Notes: a model not told the origin generated them from the sequence alone. A stretch of 33,225 nucleotides of DNA from an uncultured Oscillospiraceae bacterium (GCA_947630645.1 CANRIF010000016.1:1-33225); one strand, 5' to 3'. Numbered from the stretch's first letter, positions 23,887 through 32,298 are shown. Translations and numbers: made by a program.

Positions 23887-24558
23887 ATGTACAGGATATT
23901 CATCGTGGAGGACGACGCGGCGCTGGCGGAGGCCATGGCCCGGCAGATCGAGAGCTGGGGCCACAGCGTCCGCTGCGCCCGGGACTTTCAGAACGTGATG
24001 GGGGAGTTCGCCGACTTCGACCCCCATCTGGTGCTGCTGGATATCGCGCTGCCCTTTTTCAACGGCTACCACTGGTGCGAGCGCATCCGGGCGGTGTCCG
24101 CCGTGCCGGTGGTGTTCATCTCCTCGGCGTCGGACAACATGAACATCGTCATGGCCATGACCATGGGCGGGGACGACTTTCTGCCCAAGCCGGTGGACCT
24201 GGACGTGATGACCGCCAAGCTGCAGGCGGTGCTGCGCCGGGCTTACGACCTGGGCGGCAAGACCCCGGTGCTGGAGCATCGGGGCGCGGTGCTGAATCTG
24301 AATGACGCCAGCCTTAGCTACGAGGGGAAGCGGGTGGAGCTTACAAAAAACGAGTTTCGCATCCTCCAGACCCTGATGGAGAACAAGGGCCGGGTGGTCA
24401 GCCGGGACGCGCTGATGACCCGGCTGTGGCAGATGGACTCCTACGTGGAGGAGAACACCCTGACCGTGAACGTGACCCGCCTGCGCCGGAAGCTGGAGGA
24501 GGCGGGCCTGCGGGACTTCATCGCCACCCGCGTGGGCGCGGGGTATATCGTGGGGTGA
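23887..24558 (+). CDS. OmpR-family response regulator (BceR-like)
   Basis: A 223-residue DNA-binding regulator. The receiver domain (1-115) has the acidic pair EDD near the start, the phospho-acceptor Asp52 in LLDIALPFFNG, a Ser/Thr switch region (VFISSASD) and the Lys in LPKPVD. The output domain (about 130-223) is a winged helix, seen in VELTKNEFRILQTLMENKGRVVSRDALMTRLW and TLTVNVTRLRRKLEEAG. The histidine kinase follows 4 bases after the stop. With the Bce-like transporter downstream, it most likely activates that transporter when cell-wall-active peptides are sensed; the stimulus is inferred. Confidence 0.93.
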   Translation: MYRIFIVEDDAALAEAMARQIESWGHSVRCARDFQNVMGEFADFDPHLVLLDIALPFFNGYHWCERIRAVSAVPVVFISSASDNMNIVMAMTMGGDDFLPKPVDLDVMTAKLQAVLRRAYDLGGKTPVLEHRGAVLNLNDASLSYEGKRVELTKNEFRILQTLMENKGRVVSRDALMTRLWQMDSYVEENTLTVNVTRLRRKLEEAGLRDFIATRVGAGYIVG

Positions 24559-24562
24559 GGGT

Positions 24563-25570
24563 ATGAACGAGAAGTGGTACGCCCTGGTGGGGGCCTATCT
24601 GCGGACCTACTGGCGATTCGCGCTGGTGCAGGCCCTGTTCGCGGCGATCTTCTGGGCGGTGCTTTCCCTCTATGGTGCGCCCGCGGAGGCGGCGCTGTAC
24701 GCCGCGGGGCTGTGCGCCCTGGCGGGGCTGGGGCTGCTCATCGTCCACTTCGTCCGGTATCTCCGCAAGCGCCGGGCGCGGCAGGCGGCGAAAGAGAACC
24801 TGACGGTGTCCGACGGGGCGCTGCCGCCGGCGGACACGCCGGGCGAGGCGGAGTTCCGGGACATGGCCCAGCGGGTGCGGCGGCAGTACGCGGATCTGGC
24901 GGCGGCGCGGGAGGCCGAGCGGCGGGAGACGTTGGACTGGTTCACCGCCTGGGTCCACCAGATCAAGACCCCCATCGCCGTCATGCAGATGACCCTCCAG
25001 GCCGAGGACACCCCGGAACACCGGGCGCTGGAGGCGGAGCTGTTCCGGGTCCGGCAGTACGCGGACCTGGCCTTGAGCTACCTGCGGCTGGACGAGGGCG
25101 GGTCGGACCTGGTGATCCGCTCCGTGGCGCTGGACGGCGTCATCCGCCAGACGGTGCGAAAATACGCGCCGCTTTTCGTGCGAAAGCGGCTGGCGCTGCG
25201 CTACGACGGCACGGACGTGTCGGCCCTCACCGACGAGAAATGGCTCGCGTTCATCCTGGAGCAGCTGCTGTCCAACGCCGTGAAATACACCGCCTCCGGG
25301 GGCGTGACCATCGCGGTGTCGGCGGAGGACAAGGTCCTCGCCATCGCGGACACGGGCATCGGCATCGCGGCGGAGGACCTGCCCCGGGTGTTTGAAAAGG
25401 GCTACACGGGCTATAACGGCCGGACCGACAAGGCGGCCACCGGGCTGGGGCTGTATCTGTGCCGCCGGGCGGCGGAGATGCTGCACCACCGGCTGTGGGT
25501 CCAGTCGGAGCCGGGCCGGGGCAGCACCTTCTTCCTGGACCTGCACAGCGACAAGCTGGAAGTGGAGTGA
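24563..25570 (+). CDS. Intramembrane-sensing histidine kinase (BceS-like)
   Basis: A 335-residue sensor kinase. Two membrane helices (about residues 12-32 and 37-58) are joined by only a few residues, so there is no extracellular sensor domain, the hallmark of intramembrane-sensing kinases that read their ABC transporter partner. The H box is WFTAWVHQIKTPIAVMQM with His132. The ATPase part has EQLLSNAVKYT (N box), IADTGIGI (G1) and ATGLGLYLCRRAAEML (G2). It follows its response regulator closely and precedes the Bce-like ABC genes after a 299-base gap that holds a repeat element. Confidence 0.94.
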   Translation: MNEKWYALVGAYLRTYWRFALVQALFAAIFWAVLSLYGAPAEAALYAAGLCALAGLGLLIVHFVRYLRKRRARQAAKENLTVSDGALPPADTPGEAEFRDMAQRVRRQYADLAAAREAERRETLDWFTAWVHQIKTPIAVMQMTLQAEDTPEHRALEAELFRVRQYADLALSYLRLDEGGSDLVIRSVALDGVIRQTVRKYAPLFVRKRLALRYDGTDVSALTDEKWLAFILEQLLSNAVKYTASGGVTIAVSAEDKVLAIADTGIGIAAEDLPRVFEKGYTGYNGRTDKAATGLGLYLCRRAAEMLHHRLWVQSEPGRGSTFFLDLHSDKLEVE

Positions 25571-25600
25571 GAAATAGAAACGATCTCTCCCCGCAAAATG

Positions 25601-25760
25601 GCCCCCTTGTGCAAAGGGGGCTGTCAGCGCCTCTGGCGCTGACTGAGGGATTGTAACGGAGGATAACGGACAACCCCTCCGAGCCGCCTTCGGCGGCCCA
25701 CCTCCCCTTACACAGGGGAGGCTTTGGGCTGGCAATGGACCGCACAGGGGAGGCTTTGGG
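25601..25760 (+). repeat. Interspersed multi-hairpin repeat, copy A
   Basis: Copy A contains four hairpins in order: GCCCCC/GGGGGC (25601-25621), GTCAGCGCC/GGCGCTGAC (25623-25643), GCCGCC/GGCGGC (25683-25697) and CCTCCCCT/AGGGGAGG (25700-25721). Between them are single-stranded blocks shared with copy B at 32299-32463 (ACTGAGGGATTGTAA and ATAACGGACAACCCCTCCG). A partial second 3' unit CACAGGGGAGGCTTTGGG lies at 25743-25760. It contains no protein gene. It occupies most of the gap between the kinase and the ABC genes. Confidence 0.85.
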
Positions 25761-25777
25761 CGACAATCTTACAAAAC

Positions 25778-25804
25778 TGTCACCTCCGGGGGCCGAAATG
25801 TCAC
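25778..25804 (+). promoter_or_regulatory. Tandem TGTCAC sites, candidate response-regulator target
   Basis: AACTGTCAC and AAATGTCAC place TGTCAC at 25778-25783 and 25799-25804, exactly 21 bases apart, about two turns of the helix, on the same face. The second ends 9 bases before the poor -35 of the ABC promoter. OmpR-family regulators bind tandem direct repeats next to weak -35 elements, so this is a good candidate for the BceR-like protein. This assignment is inference. Confidence 0.5.
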
Positions 25805-25813
25805 TTGATTCGA

Positions 25814-25842
25814 TTTCGGGCTCCGGAGGCTTCTGCTAGAAT
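25814..25842 (+). promoter_or_regulatory. Candidate activator-dependent promoter of the Bce-like ABC genes
   Basis: A good -10 TAGAAT (25837-25842) is preceded at 17 bases by TTTCGG (25814-25819), a poor -35. The start codon lies 28 bases further on, behind AAAGGAGGT. Confidence 0.55.
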
Positions 25843-25869
25843 GAGGACACATAAAGGAGGTATCATGCT

Positions 25870-26637
25870 ATGACGATACTGCAAGTGGAGGGCCTGGGAA
25901 AGACCTACACAGGCCGCTTCGGGGCCAACCAGGTGAAGGCCCTCACCAACGTGTCCTTTTCCGTGGAGCAGGGGGAGTATGTGGCCATCATGGGCGAGTC
26001 CGGCTCCGGCAAGACGACGCTCTTGAACATCCTGGCGGCCTTCGACCGGCCCACGACGGGCCGGGTGCTGCTGGAGGGCAAGGACCTGGCCTCCATCCAG
26101 GAGAGCGAGCTGGCGGCGTTCCGGCGGGACAGCCTGGGCTTCGTGTTCCAGGACTTCAACCTGCTGGACACCTTCAATCTGCGGGACAACATCTTCCTGC
26201 CCCTGGTGCTGGCGGGCAAGGGGTATGTGGAGATGGCGGAGCGGCTGCAACCCATCGCCCAGCGCATGGGCATCACGGACATCCTCAATAAGTTCCCCTA
26301 CGAAGTCTCCGGCGGCCAGAAACAGCGGGCGGCGGTGGCCCGGGCGGTGATCACCGGCCCGAAGCTGCTGCTGGCGGACGAGCCGACCGGGGCGCTGGAC
26401 TCCAAGTCCGCCGACGGGCTGATGGACCTGTTCACCGCCCTGAACGCCTCCGGCCAGACCATCCTCATGGTCAGCCACTCCACCAAGGCCGCCAGCCACG
26501 CCGGGCGGGTCATCTTCATCAAGGACGGGGAACTGTTCCACCAGATCTACCGGGGCGGCAACACCAACGAGCAGATGTACCAGAAGATCGCGGACACCCT
26601 CACGCTCCTGGCCACGGGAGGGGACGGGCATGAATAA
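25870..26637 (+). CDS. ABC transporter ATP-binding protein (BceA-like)
   Basis: A 255-residue ATPase of the MacB/LolD/BceA group. Walker A GESGSGKTT is at 42-50, the Q-loop is VFQDFNLLDTFNLRDNIFLPL, the signature is VSGGQKQRAAVARAVI, Walker B is LLLADEPTGALDS and the switch His lies in MVSHSTKAASHAGR. The LLDTFNLRDNIFLPL segment is typical of the peptide-antibiotic resistance subgroup. AAAGGAGGT precedes the start, and the stop overlaps the permease start by 8 bases. It works with the large FtsX-like permease that follows. Confidence 0.94.
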   Translation: MTILQVEGLGKTYTGRFGANQVKALTNVSFSVEQGEYVAIMGESGSGKTTLLNILAAFDRPTTGRVLLEGKDLASIQESELAAFRRDSLGFVFQDFNLLDTFNLRDNIFLPLVLAGKGYVEMAERLQPIAQRMGITDILNKFPYEVSGGQKQRAAVARAVITGPKLLLADEPTGALDSKSADGLMDLFTALNASGQTILMVSHSTKAASHAGRVIFIKDGELFHQIYRGGNTNEQMYQKIADTLTLLATGGDGHE

Positions 26638-28651
26638 GCACCTTTACGGCCGCCTGGCCCGGCAGAACCTGCGAAAGAACTTCCGCAGCTATGGCCCGTT
26701 CCTGCTGGCCAGCATACTCACGGTGGCGATGTTCTACATCCTCTGCTCCCTGTCGGTGAACCCCGGGCTGGAGGGGACCTTCGGCGGCGGGACGCTGGGC
26801 GTGGTGCTGGCCCTGGGGACCTGTGTGGTGGGCCTGTTCGCGGTGGTGTTCCTCTTTTATACCAACAGCTTCCTGGTCAAGCAGCGCAAGCGGGAGTTCG
26901 GCCTTTTCAACGTGCTGGGCATGGAGAAGCGCCATCTGGCGAAAGTCATCGGCCTGGAGACGCTGTACGCCGCCCTTATCAGCATCCTGCTGGGCCTGGG
27001 GACGGGGATGGCGCTGGACAAGGCCATGTATCTGCTGGTGTCCCGGCTGATCGGGGTGCCTGTCAGCCTGGGCTTCTTCCTGTCCTGGAAGGTGATGCTG
27101 GCGACGGCGGGGCTGTTCGCGGCCATCTTCGCGCTCATTTACCTCAACAGCCTGCGCCAGGTGTATGTGGCCCGGCCGGTGGAGCTGCTGCAAGCCGAAC
27201 ACGCCGGGGAGCGGGAGCCGAAGGCCAAGTGGCTGCTGGCGCTGATCGGCCTGGCCTGCCTGGGGGCGGGATACTATATCTCCATCACCACCACGGACGT
27301 GCTGCAGGCCATGTTCCTGTTTTTCGTGGCAGTGGTGCTAGTGATCGTGGGGACCTATCTGCTGTTCACCGCCGGCAGCGTGGCGATGCTGAAGCTGCTG
27401 AAGAAGAACAGGCGCTATTACTACAAGACCCGCCATTTCACCGCGGTCAGCGGCATGATCTACCGCATGAAGCAAAACGCGGTGGGTCTGGCCAATATCT
27501 GCATTTTGTCCACCATGGTGCTGGTGATGGTGTCCGGCACGGCCTGCCTGATGCTGGGGATGGAGGGGACGCTGCGGTCGGCCTATCCCTACGACGTGGC
27601 CAACGATTACGGCAACGCCGAGACCGGGGACATGATGCGCCGGGCGCTGACGGACGCCGGCTTCACCATCGAGAACGAGGCGCGCTATACCTACATGGAT
27701 GCCGCCGCCTACCGCACCGGCGACGACTTTTCGATGTATATGCCGGAGAACATCACCAGCTGGGAGGAGTTCTGCGAACTGTTCATCGTGGACCTGGAGG
27801 ACTATAACGCGGTGCTGGGCCAGAGCGAGAGCCTGGCGCCGGGGGAGATACTGCTGCACATAGAGCGGGGCGGCGCCATCCAGACCGACGCCATCACCCT
27901 CTTCGGCCGGACCTATACCATCCAAAAGCAGACGGACCTCACCATCCCCTACTCGGGGATGCTGACCAACATCAACAATGCCTACTGCTTGGTGGTGGCG
28001 GACATGGACGAACTGCGGGCGCTGGACAGGGCGCGCTATGAGCAGCTGTACGGCATGAATACGGATATGGAGCCCTACCAGCCAGCGTACAGCGAGATCG
28101 AGATGTATTCGGGTTTTGATATCGCCGGGGGCCTGGACGAGGAGCTGCGGGCCCATGAGGTGATCGAGCGGGCCTGGTCGGACGCGGCCCAGGAGGGCAG
28201 CGGCGTGCGCCTGGCGGGGAGCTATAACATCCGGGGCTGGGAGCGGCAGTTTTTCGTGCAGCTCTACGGCGGGCTGTTCTTCCTGGGGATGTTCCTGGGA
28301 CTGCTGTTCACCATGGCGGCTATCCTGATCATCTACTACAAGCAGATGTCGGAGGGCCGGGACGACCGGGAGCGGTTCCAGATCATGCAGAAGGTGGGCA
28401 TGAGCCGCCTGGAGGTCAGGCGCACCATCCGCTCCCAGGTGCTGACGGTGTTCTTCCTGCCTCTGGCGGCGGCGGGGGTACACATGGCGTTCGCCTTCCC
28501 CATCCTCTACCGGGTGCTGCGGATGATGTCCATGTATCAGACGGGGACGTTCCTCTGGTGCGTGCTGGGCGCCTTCGGGACCTTCGCGGCGCTGTACGCG
28601 GTGGTGTATTCCCTCACCGCCCGGACCTATTACAAGCTGGTGAGTATGTGA
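26630..28651 (+). CDS. FtsX-like ABC permease (BceB-like)
   Basis: A 673-residue membrane protein with the ten-helix BceB layout: helices near residues 20-43, 60-85, 103-123, 141-163, 203-222, 224-248 and 282-304, then a large extracellular domain (about 310-540), then three C-terminal helices (about 545-568, 610-632 and 640-665). The FtsX pattern appears in the N-terminal ARQNLRKNFRSYGPFLLASIL and the KQRKREFGLFNVLGMEKRHL loop. BceB-type permeases protect the cell from lipid-II-binding peptides and signal to the paired kinase. The peptide specificity sits in the extracellular domain and cannot be read from sequence. Confidence 0.93.
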   Translation: MNKHLYGRLARQNLRKNFRSYGPFLLASILTVAMFYILCSLSVNPGLEGTFGGGTLGVVLALGTCVVGLFAVVFLFYTNSFLVKQRKREFGLFNVLGMEKRHLAKVIGLETLYAALISILLGLGTGMALDKAMYLLVSRLIGVPVSLGFFLSWKVMLATAGLFAAIFALIYLNSLRQVYVARPVELLQAEHAGEREPKAKWLLALIGLACLGAGYYISITTTDVLQAMFLFFVAVVLVIVGTYLLFTAGSVAMLKLLKKNRRYYYKTRHFTAVSGMIYRMKQNAVGLANICILSTMVLVMVSGTACLMLGMEGTLRSAYPYDVANDYGNAETGDMMRRALTDAGFTIENEARYTYMDAAAYRTGDDFSMYMPENITSWEEFCELFIVDLEDYNAVLGQSESLAPGEILLHIERGGAIQTDAITLFGRTYTIQKQTDLTIPYSGMLTNINNAYCLVVADMDELRALDRARYEQLYGMNTDMEPYQPAYSEIEMYSGFDIAGGLDEELRAHEVIERAWSDAAQEGSGVRLAGSYNIRGWERQFFVQLYGGLFFLGMFLGLLFTMAAILIIYYKQMSEGRDDRERFQIMQKVGMSRLEVRRTIRSQVLTVFFLPLAAAGVHMAFAFPILYRVLRMMSMYQTGTFLWCVLGAFGTFAALYAVVYSLTARTYYKLVSM

Positions 28652-28664
28652 AAGGAGCGGGAAA

Positions 28665-29126
28665 ATGGCGAAGATAACGGCTTTTCTGTTCGTGATCCTG
28701 CTGCTGGCCGGGGCGCTGCTGCCCGGGTGCAGCAAGGAGGAGATGCTGGACGTGTACGGCTCGGCGGTGTCCTTCGCGGGGAACATCGGCCTGGACGCGG
28801 AACTGTTTTTGGAGGGGGACCGGGAATTCGGCGAGGACAAATACACCGGGACCTATACCGCGTCCTACGAGGACTTCACCGGCACGGAACACCTGTTCGG
28901 CGGCACCATGCTGGAGAAGCGGACAAGGGAGTATGTGAAGGTGACCGTCACCATTGAGGGCAAAGGCGGCGTCAGATTCATCTGGATGTGCGGCGCGGAC
29001 GACCCGGTGACCCTGGCTGACGGGGCGGGGGAGTTCACCCAGACCGCCTACCTCGCCCCCGGCAGCAACTACTTCAACCTGGAGCTGGAGAGCTTCACCG
29101 GGACTGTGGAGATCACGATAAAATGA
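28665..29126 (+). CDS. Small lipoprotein of the Bce-like operon, family not recognised
   Basis: A 153-residue protein with a lipoprotein signal: MAKITAFLFVILLLAGALLPGC, lipobox LPGC with Cys22. The mature part is acidic and predicted to be rich in beta strands (KYTGTYTASYEDFTGTEHLFG, VKVTVTIEGKGGVRFIWMCG, YFNLELESFTGTVEITIK). I know no domain for it. It begins 13 bases after the permease stop behind AAAGGAGCGG and ends before a terminator, so it belongs to the transcript and probably works at the outer face with the transporter. That link is inferred from position only. Confidence 0.85.
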   Translation: MAKITAFLFVILLLAGALLPGCSKEEMLDVYGSAVSFAGNIGLDAELFLEGDREFGEDKYTGTYTASYEDFTGTEHLFGGTMLEKRTREYVKVTVTIEGKGGVRFIWMCGADDPVTLADGAGEFTQTAYLAPGSNYFNLELESFTGTVEITIK

Positions 29127-29137
29127 ATATACCGGCG

Positions 29138-29163
29138 GCGGCCCCCTCACCCGAGGGGGCCGC
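29138..29163 (+). terminator. Terminator-like hairpin after the Bce-like operon
   Basis: GCGGCCCCCTC and its complement flank an ACCC loop (29138-29163). The following TTGCCTGTTT is a weak T tract, so termination may be partial. Confidence 0.65.
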
Positions 29164-29170
29164 TTGCCTG

Positions 29171-29199
29171 TTTACTTCCCGGGGAAAATCTGGTATCAT
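29171..29199 (+). promoter_or_regulatory. Candidate promoter of the dehydrogenase gene
   Basis: TTTACT (29171-29176) and TATCAT (29194-29199) are separated by 17 bases, 29 bases before the start codon. Moderate match. Confidence 0.45.
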
Positions 29200-29228
29200 C
29201 ATGAAAAAAGAGCGGGAGGAGAGCGTAC

Positions 29229-30443
29229 ATGAAGACCATCTATTTCGACAAGGACATCCCCCGGGTGCTGGCCACCAAGGGCGCGGCCCGCTTCAAGGCC
29301 ACCCGGGGCCTGCTCTTCACCGGCATCAACGCGGTTAAGTACAAAAAGGATATCCCCGACCCGCCTCTTCCGGCGGACAACTGGGTGCGGGTGAAGAATA
29401 TCGCCTGCGGCGTGTGCGGCACAGACGTGAGCTTTTTCAAGGCCACCACCGGCACCGACTCCGCCCTGGAGCCCATCCCCGCCAGCCGCAAGACCTTCCT
29501 GGGCCACGAGAACGTGGGCGTGGTGGTGGAGGCCGGCCCCGCCGTCACGGACGTGCGGGTGGGGGACCGGGTGGGCATCCGGGCCTACATGGCCGGGTGT
29601 GACAACAAGGACCTGCCCCGGTGTCCCAACTGCGCCGCGGGCAATTACAGCATCTGTGAGAATTACGGCGCCAAGCCCCGGTTCGACCTGGCCTGGACCG
29701 GCGCGGGGTGGTCGGACAGCTTCATCGCCCCCCAGCAGCAGCTATATAAGGTCCTGCCGGAACTGACCGTGGACCAGGCGGTGATGGTGGAGCCGGCCAG
29801 CGTGGCCATCCACGCGGTGCTTCGCAGCGTCCCCCAGGCGGGGGAGAAGGTGCTGGTCATGGGCTGCGGGGTCATCGGCCTGGCCGTCGTCCAGGCGCTG
29901 AAGGTCATCCAGCCGGCGTGCGAGGTCTGGGCCATGAGCCGCACAAAGGAGAAGCTGGACTTCGCCCTGCGCCTGGGCGCGGACCACATCCTGTCCGGCG
30001 ACGCGCTGGAGGCGGCCAGCAAGGCCTGCGGCGGCAGCCCGGTCTATCAGGGCATGAGCCGGAAAAACCGCTTTTTCTTCGGCGGCTTCGACCGGGCCTA
30101 CGACTGCATCGGCGGGGACTGGGCCAACACCTTGGGGGTGCGGCTGCTGAAGGCCCGGGGCACCTTCGTGAAGCTGGGCCACCACATGAACGCCATCCGG
30201 TACGACGAGACGCCGGTGTGGTGGCAGGAGCTGACCGTGCTGGGCATCGACTCTCACGGCATGGAGACCTGGGACGGCCGGACCCTCTATACCTTCGACC
30301 TGGCCCAGGAGTGGATACGGGACGGCAAGTACACCGTGGACGGCTTCGTGAGCCACCACTTCCCCCTGGACGAGTACAAAAAGGCCATCCGCCTGGCCCT
30401 GGACGATCCCCCCGGGGTGTTCAAGATCGTCCTGGACTGCTGA
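29229..30443 (+). CDS. Zinc-dependent medium-chain alcohol/sugar dehydrogenase
   Basis: A 404-residue NAD(P)-dependent oxidoreductase of the zinc-containing medium-chain family. Catalytic zinc ligands are expected at Cys63 (GVCGTD) and the GHE motif (93-94, TFLGHENVGVV). The structural zinc loop is present as CPNCAAGNYSIC preceded by a Cys in the AGCDNKD segment. The nucleotide-binding fold starts at VLVMGCGVIGLAVVQAL. The N-terminal 45 residues are longer than usual and the loop around residues 295-315 (SPVYQGMSRKNRFFFGGFDR) is unusual. The substrate is unknown. GGGAGGAG precedes the ATG. Confidence 0.88.
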   Translation: MKTIYFDKDIPRVLATKGAARFKATRGLLFTGINAVKYKKDIPDPPLPADNWVRVKNIACGVCGTDVSFFKATTGTDSALEPIPASRKTFLGHENVGVVVEAGPAVTDVRVGDRVGIRAYMAGCDNKDLPRCPNCAAGNYSICENYGAKPRFDLAWTGAGWSDSFIAPQQQLYKVLPELTVDQAVMVEPASVAIHAVLRSVPQAGEKVLVMGCGVIGLAVVQALKVIQPACEVWAMSRTKEKLDFALRLGADHILSGDALEAASKACGGSPVYQGMSRKNRFFFGGFDRAYDCIGGDWANTLGVRLLKARGTFVKLGHHMNAIRYDETPVWWQELTVLGIDSHGMETWDGRTLYTFDLAQEWIRDGKYTVDGFVSHHFPLDEYKKAIRLALDDPPGVFKIVLDC

Positions 30444-30471
30444 CGGGGACAGACGGAAGGAGAGCAAGCGC

Positions 30472-30519
30472 AAAAAAACAGGGACATGGCACACCGATGG
30501 GCTGCCATGTCCCTGTTTT
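30472..30519. terminator. Bidirectional terminator between converging genes
   Basis: AAAACAGGGACATGGCA (30475-30491) and its perfect complement (30503-30519) flank an 11-base loop, with A run on one side and T run on the other. It serves the dehydrogenase gene and the opposing ABC exporter gene. Confidence 0.9.
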
Positions 30520-30548
30520 GTCAGATCATTCTATGAGGTCCGGTAAAC

Positions 30549-32186
30549 TCATTCCGCGGCTTTTTCAAGGACCTTGCCGTCTTTTACGATGAACACCCGG
30601 TCAAAGGTCTCCAAAAACGCCGGGGAGTACTCATGGATGGCCGCGATCAAAATGCCGCACTGCATATCCGCGATCTTCTTCTCGACAAAGCGTCTTGTCT
30701 CCATGTCCAAGCCTGTGGTAGGCTCGTCCAGGATCAAGACCCCGGCATTTCTCACCAGGGCGCGGCCCAGGTTCAGGCGCCGCTCCTCACCGCCGGACAT
30801 TCCCGCCTCCTCGGTTCCGATGCGCGTATCCAGCTTGTCCTTCTGCCCGCTGTACCACGGACCGAGCCCCACATCAGACAGGACCTGCGTGAGTTTTTCC
30901 TGATCCGCGTATCGGTCGTCGAACATCGTCAAGTTGTCCCTGATCGTCGCGTCAAAGACAAAGGACCGCTGCTCCAACAGCGAGATGTTCTCTCTGAAGT
31001 CCTGGTAAGTATATGAATGGACGGGCAGTCCATTTATCAAATACGCGCCGCTGCCGCTGGTCAGGGCGGCGAGATAACGTATCAATGTGGATTTTCCCGA
31101 ACCGCTCTCTCCCAGGACCGCGACCCGGTCGCCTTTCCGGAGCGTCAGGTCCACGCCGCTCAATACTGTCTTTTCATTGTTTCGGACGGAGACATCCCGC
31201 AGCGTGATCTGATGCACATCCTCCATCCTGTTTTCGCCCCAGGCGCTTTCCTCTTGCGCGGTATCATCCAAAAACGCCGTGAGTTTATCGCACACGGCGG
31301 ACGCCGCGACGACGGAGGCATACCGCTCGCTGATGATCTGTATCGGGCCTGCCACAAACGTCATGAGCTGCGAAAATATCACCAGTTCCGGCAAGGTGAT
31401 AAAGTGTTTTGCGATAAAGAAAATGCCGACGACCCATGTGCATAAAAACACCAGATTCCCGGCGCCGAACGCCCCCGCGTAAAGAAGCGCGTTCATCTTG
31501 CTGAACTGTTTTTTCTTCTGGAGAAGCCGATCGTTCTCCTGATCGTATTTTCGATCGATCCCGGAAAAACTGTTGAATACCCGCAAAAATGAATACCCGT
31601 TTAGTATCTGCGTGACGATATGCAGGTGGGTCTTCTTGGCCTCCTGTTCTTCCGTTTTCGCCTTTTGCAGCGGTTTTTCCGATAATTTGGGAAATAGGAC
31701 GGGGATGACGCTGATGGCGAGCATGATGACCGTCATGATCGGCTGGATCCGTATGGCGGAAAATACCGCGATACCAAAACAGCAGATCTGAAAATAGATA
31801 GCGCCCAGCGCACCGAAATAATCCTGCTCTACGGTGGGGATGTCATGGTTGATCAGCGACAGATAGTAGCTGTCCTCCTTCTGCCGCTTCTCCTCGTTGG
31901 AGAGGCTCTCGATCCGCCGGATCACGTCAGAGCGCAGCGATCTGCCGATCTGATGGACCGCCCGATCCCTCGTATAGTCCATAAGGAAATTCAAAAACGT
32001 ATCCAGGAGGATATAGAGCAGGGTGATGACCGACAGTGTCAGAAGACCGGTTTGCAGACCGCCCATGGCTGCGTCCGTAAACGCCCCCAGTAAGTAGGCC
32101 AAAAGGACGGACGAAATGGCGGCAAGCAAATTGGACAGCCCAAAGCAAAACACATACTTTCCATTTCTCTTTGTATATCGCCGCAT
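30549..32186 (-). CDS. ABC exporter, fused membrane and ATPase domains
   Basis: A 545-residue half-transporter. Residues 1-300 form a six-helix ABC exporter membrane domain (NLLAAISSVLLAYLLGAFTDAA, ITLLYILLDTFLNFLMDYTRD and later helices). The ATPase domain begins near 325, with Walker A GESGSGKST, Q-loop LLEQRSF, signature MSGGEERRLNLGRAL and Walker B VLILDEPTTGLD. The signature reads MSGGE rather than LSGGQ. The start is set at 32186, since AAGGA lies 11 bases before it, while the ATG at 32198 touches that site and would add only four residues. Coding GC is clearly lower than in neighbouring genes. The cargo is unknown. Confidence 0.9.
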   Translation of the reverse strand: MRRYTKRNGKYVFCFGLSNLLAAISSVLLAYLLGAFTDAAMGGLQTGLLTLSVITLLYILLDTFLNFLMDYTRDRAVHQIGRSLRSDVIRRIESLSNEEKRQKEDSYYLSLINHDIPTVEQDYFGALGAIYFQICCFGIAVFSAIRIQPIMTVIMLAISVIPVLFPKLSEKPLQKAKTEEQEAKKTHLHIVTQILNGYSFLRVFNSFSGIDRKYDQENDRLLQKKKQFSKMNALLYAGAFGAGNLVFLCTWVVGIFFIAKHFITLPELVIFSQLMTFVAGPIQIISERYASVVAASAVCDKLTAFLDDTAQEESAWGENRMEDVHQITLRDVSVRNNEKTVLSGVDLTLRKGDRVAVLGESGSGKSTLIRYLAALTSGSGAYLINGLPVHSYTYQDFRENISLLEQRSFVFDATIRDNLTMFDDRYADQEKLTQVLSDVGLGPWYSGQKDKLDTRIGTEEAGMSGGEERRLNLGRALVRNAGVLILDEPTTGLDMETRRFVEKKIADMQCGILIAAIHEYSPAFLETFDRVFIVKDGKVLEKAAE

Positions 32187-32230
32187 AAGCTTTTCCATCC
32201 TTTTGATAAATACCGTTGAGCCGCGCTGGA

Positions 32231-32259
32231 ATTATAACACATCAAGGGGATCGCATCAA
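32231..32259 (-). promoter_or_regulatory. Promoter of the ABC exporter gene
   Basis: On the minus strand TTGATG (32259-32254) and TATAAT (32236-32231) are separated by 17 bases, about 40 bases before the start codon. Confidence 0.7.
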
Positions 32260-32298
32260 TATGTGACCACCATGGCTGATAGCGACACGATATCGAAG

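Noticed and set aside
22207-24279. Minus-strand frame of 690 residues
   Set aside because: Antisense to the M32 carboxypeptidase and response regulator, which carry intact catalytic motifs.
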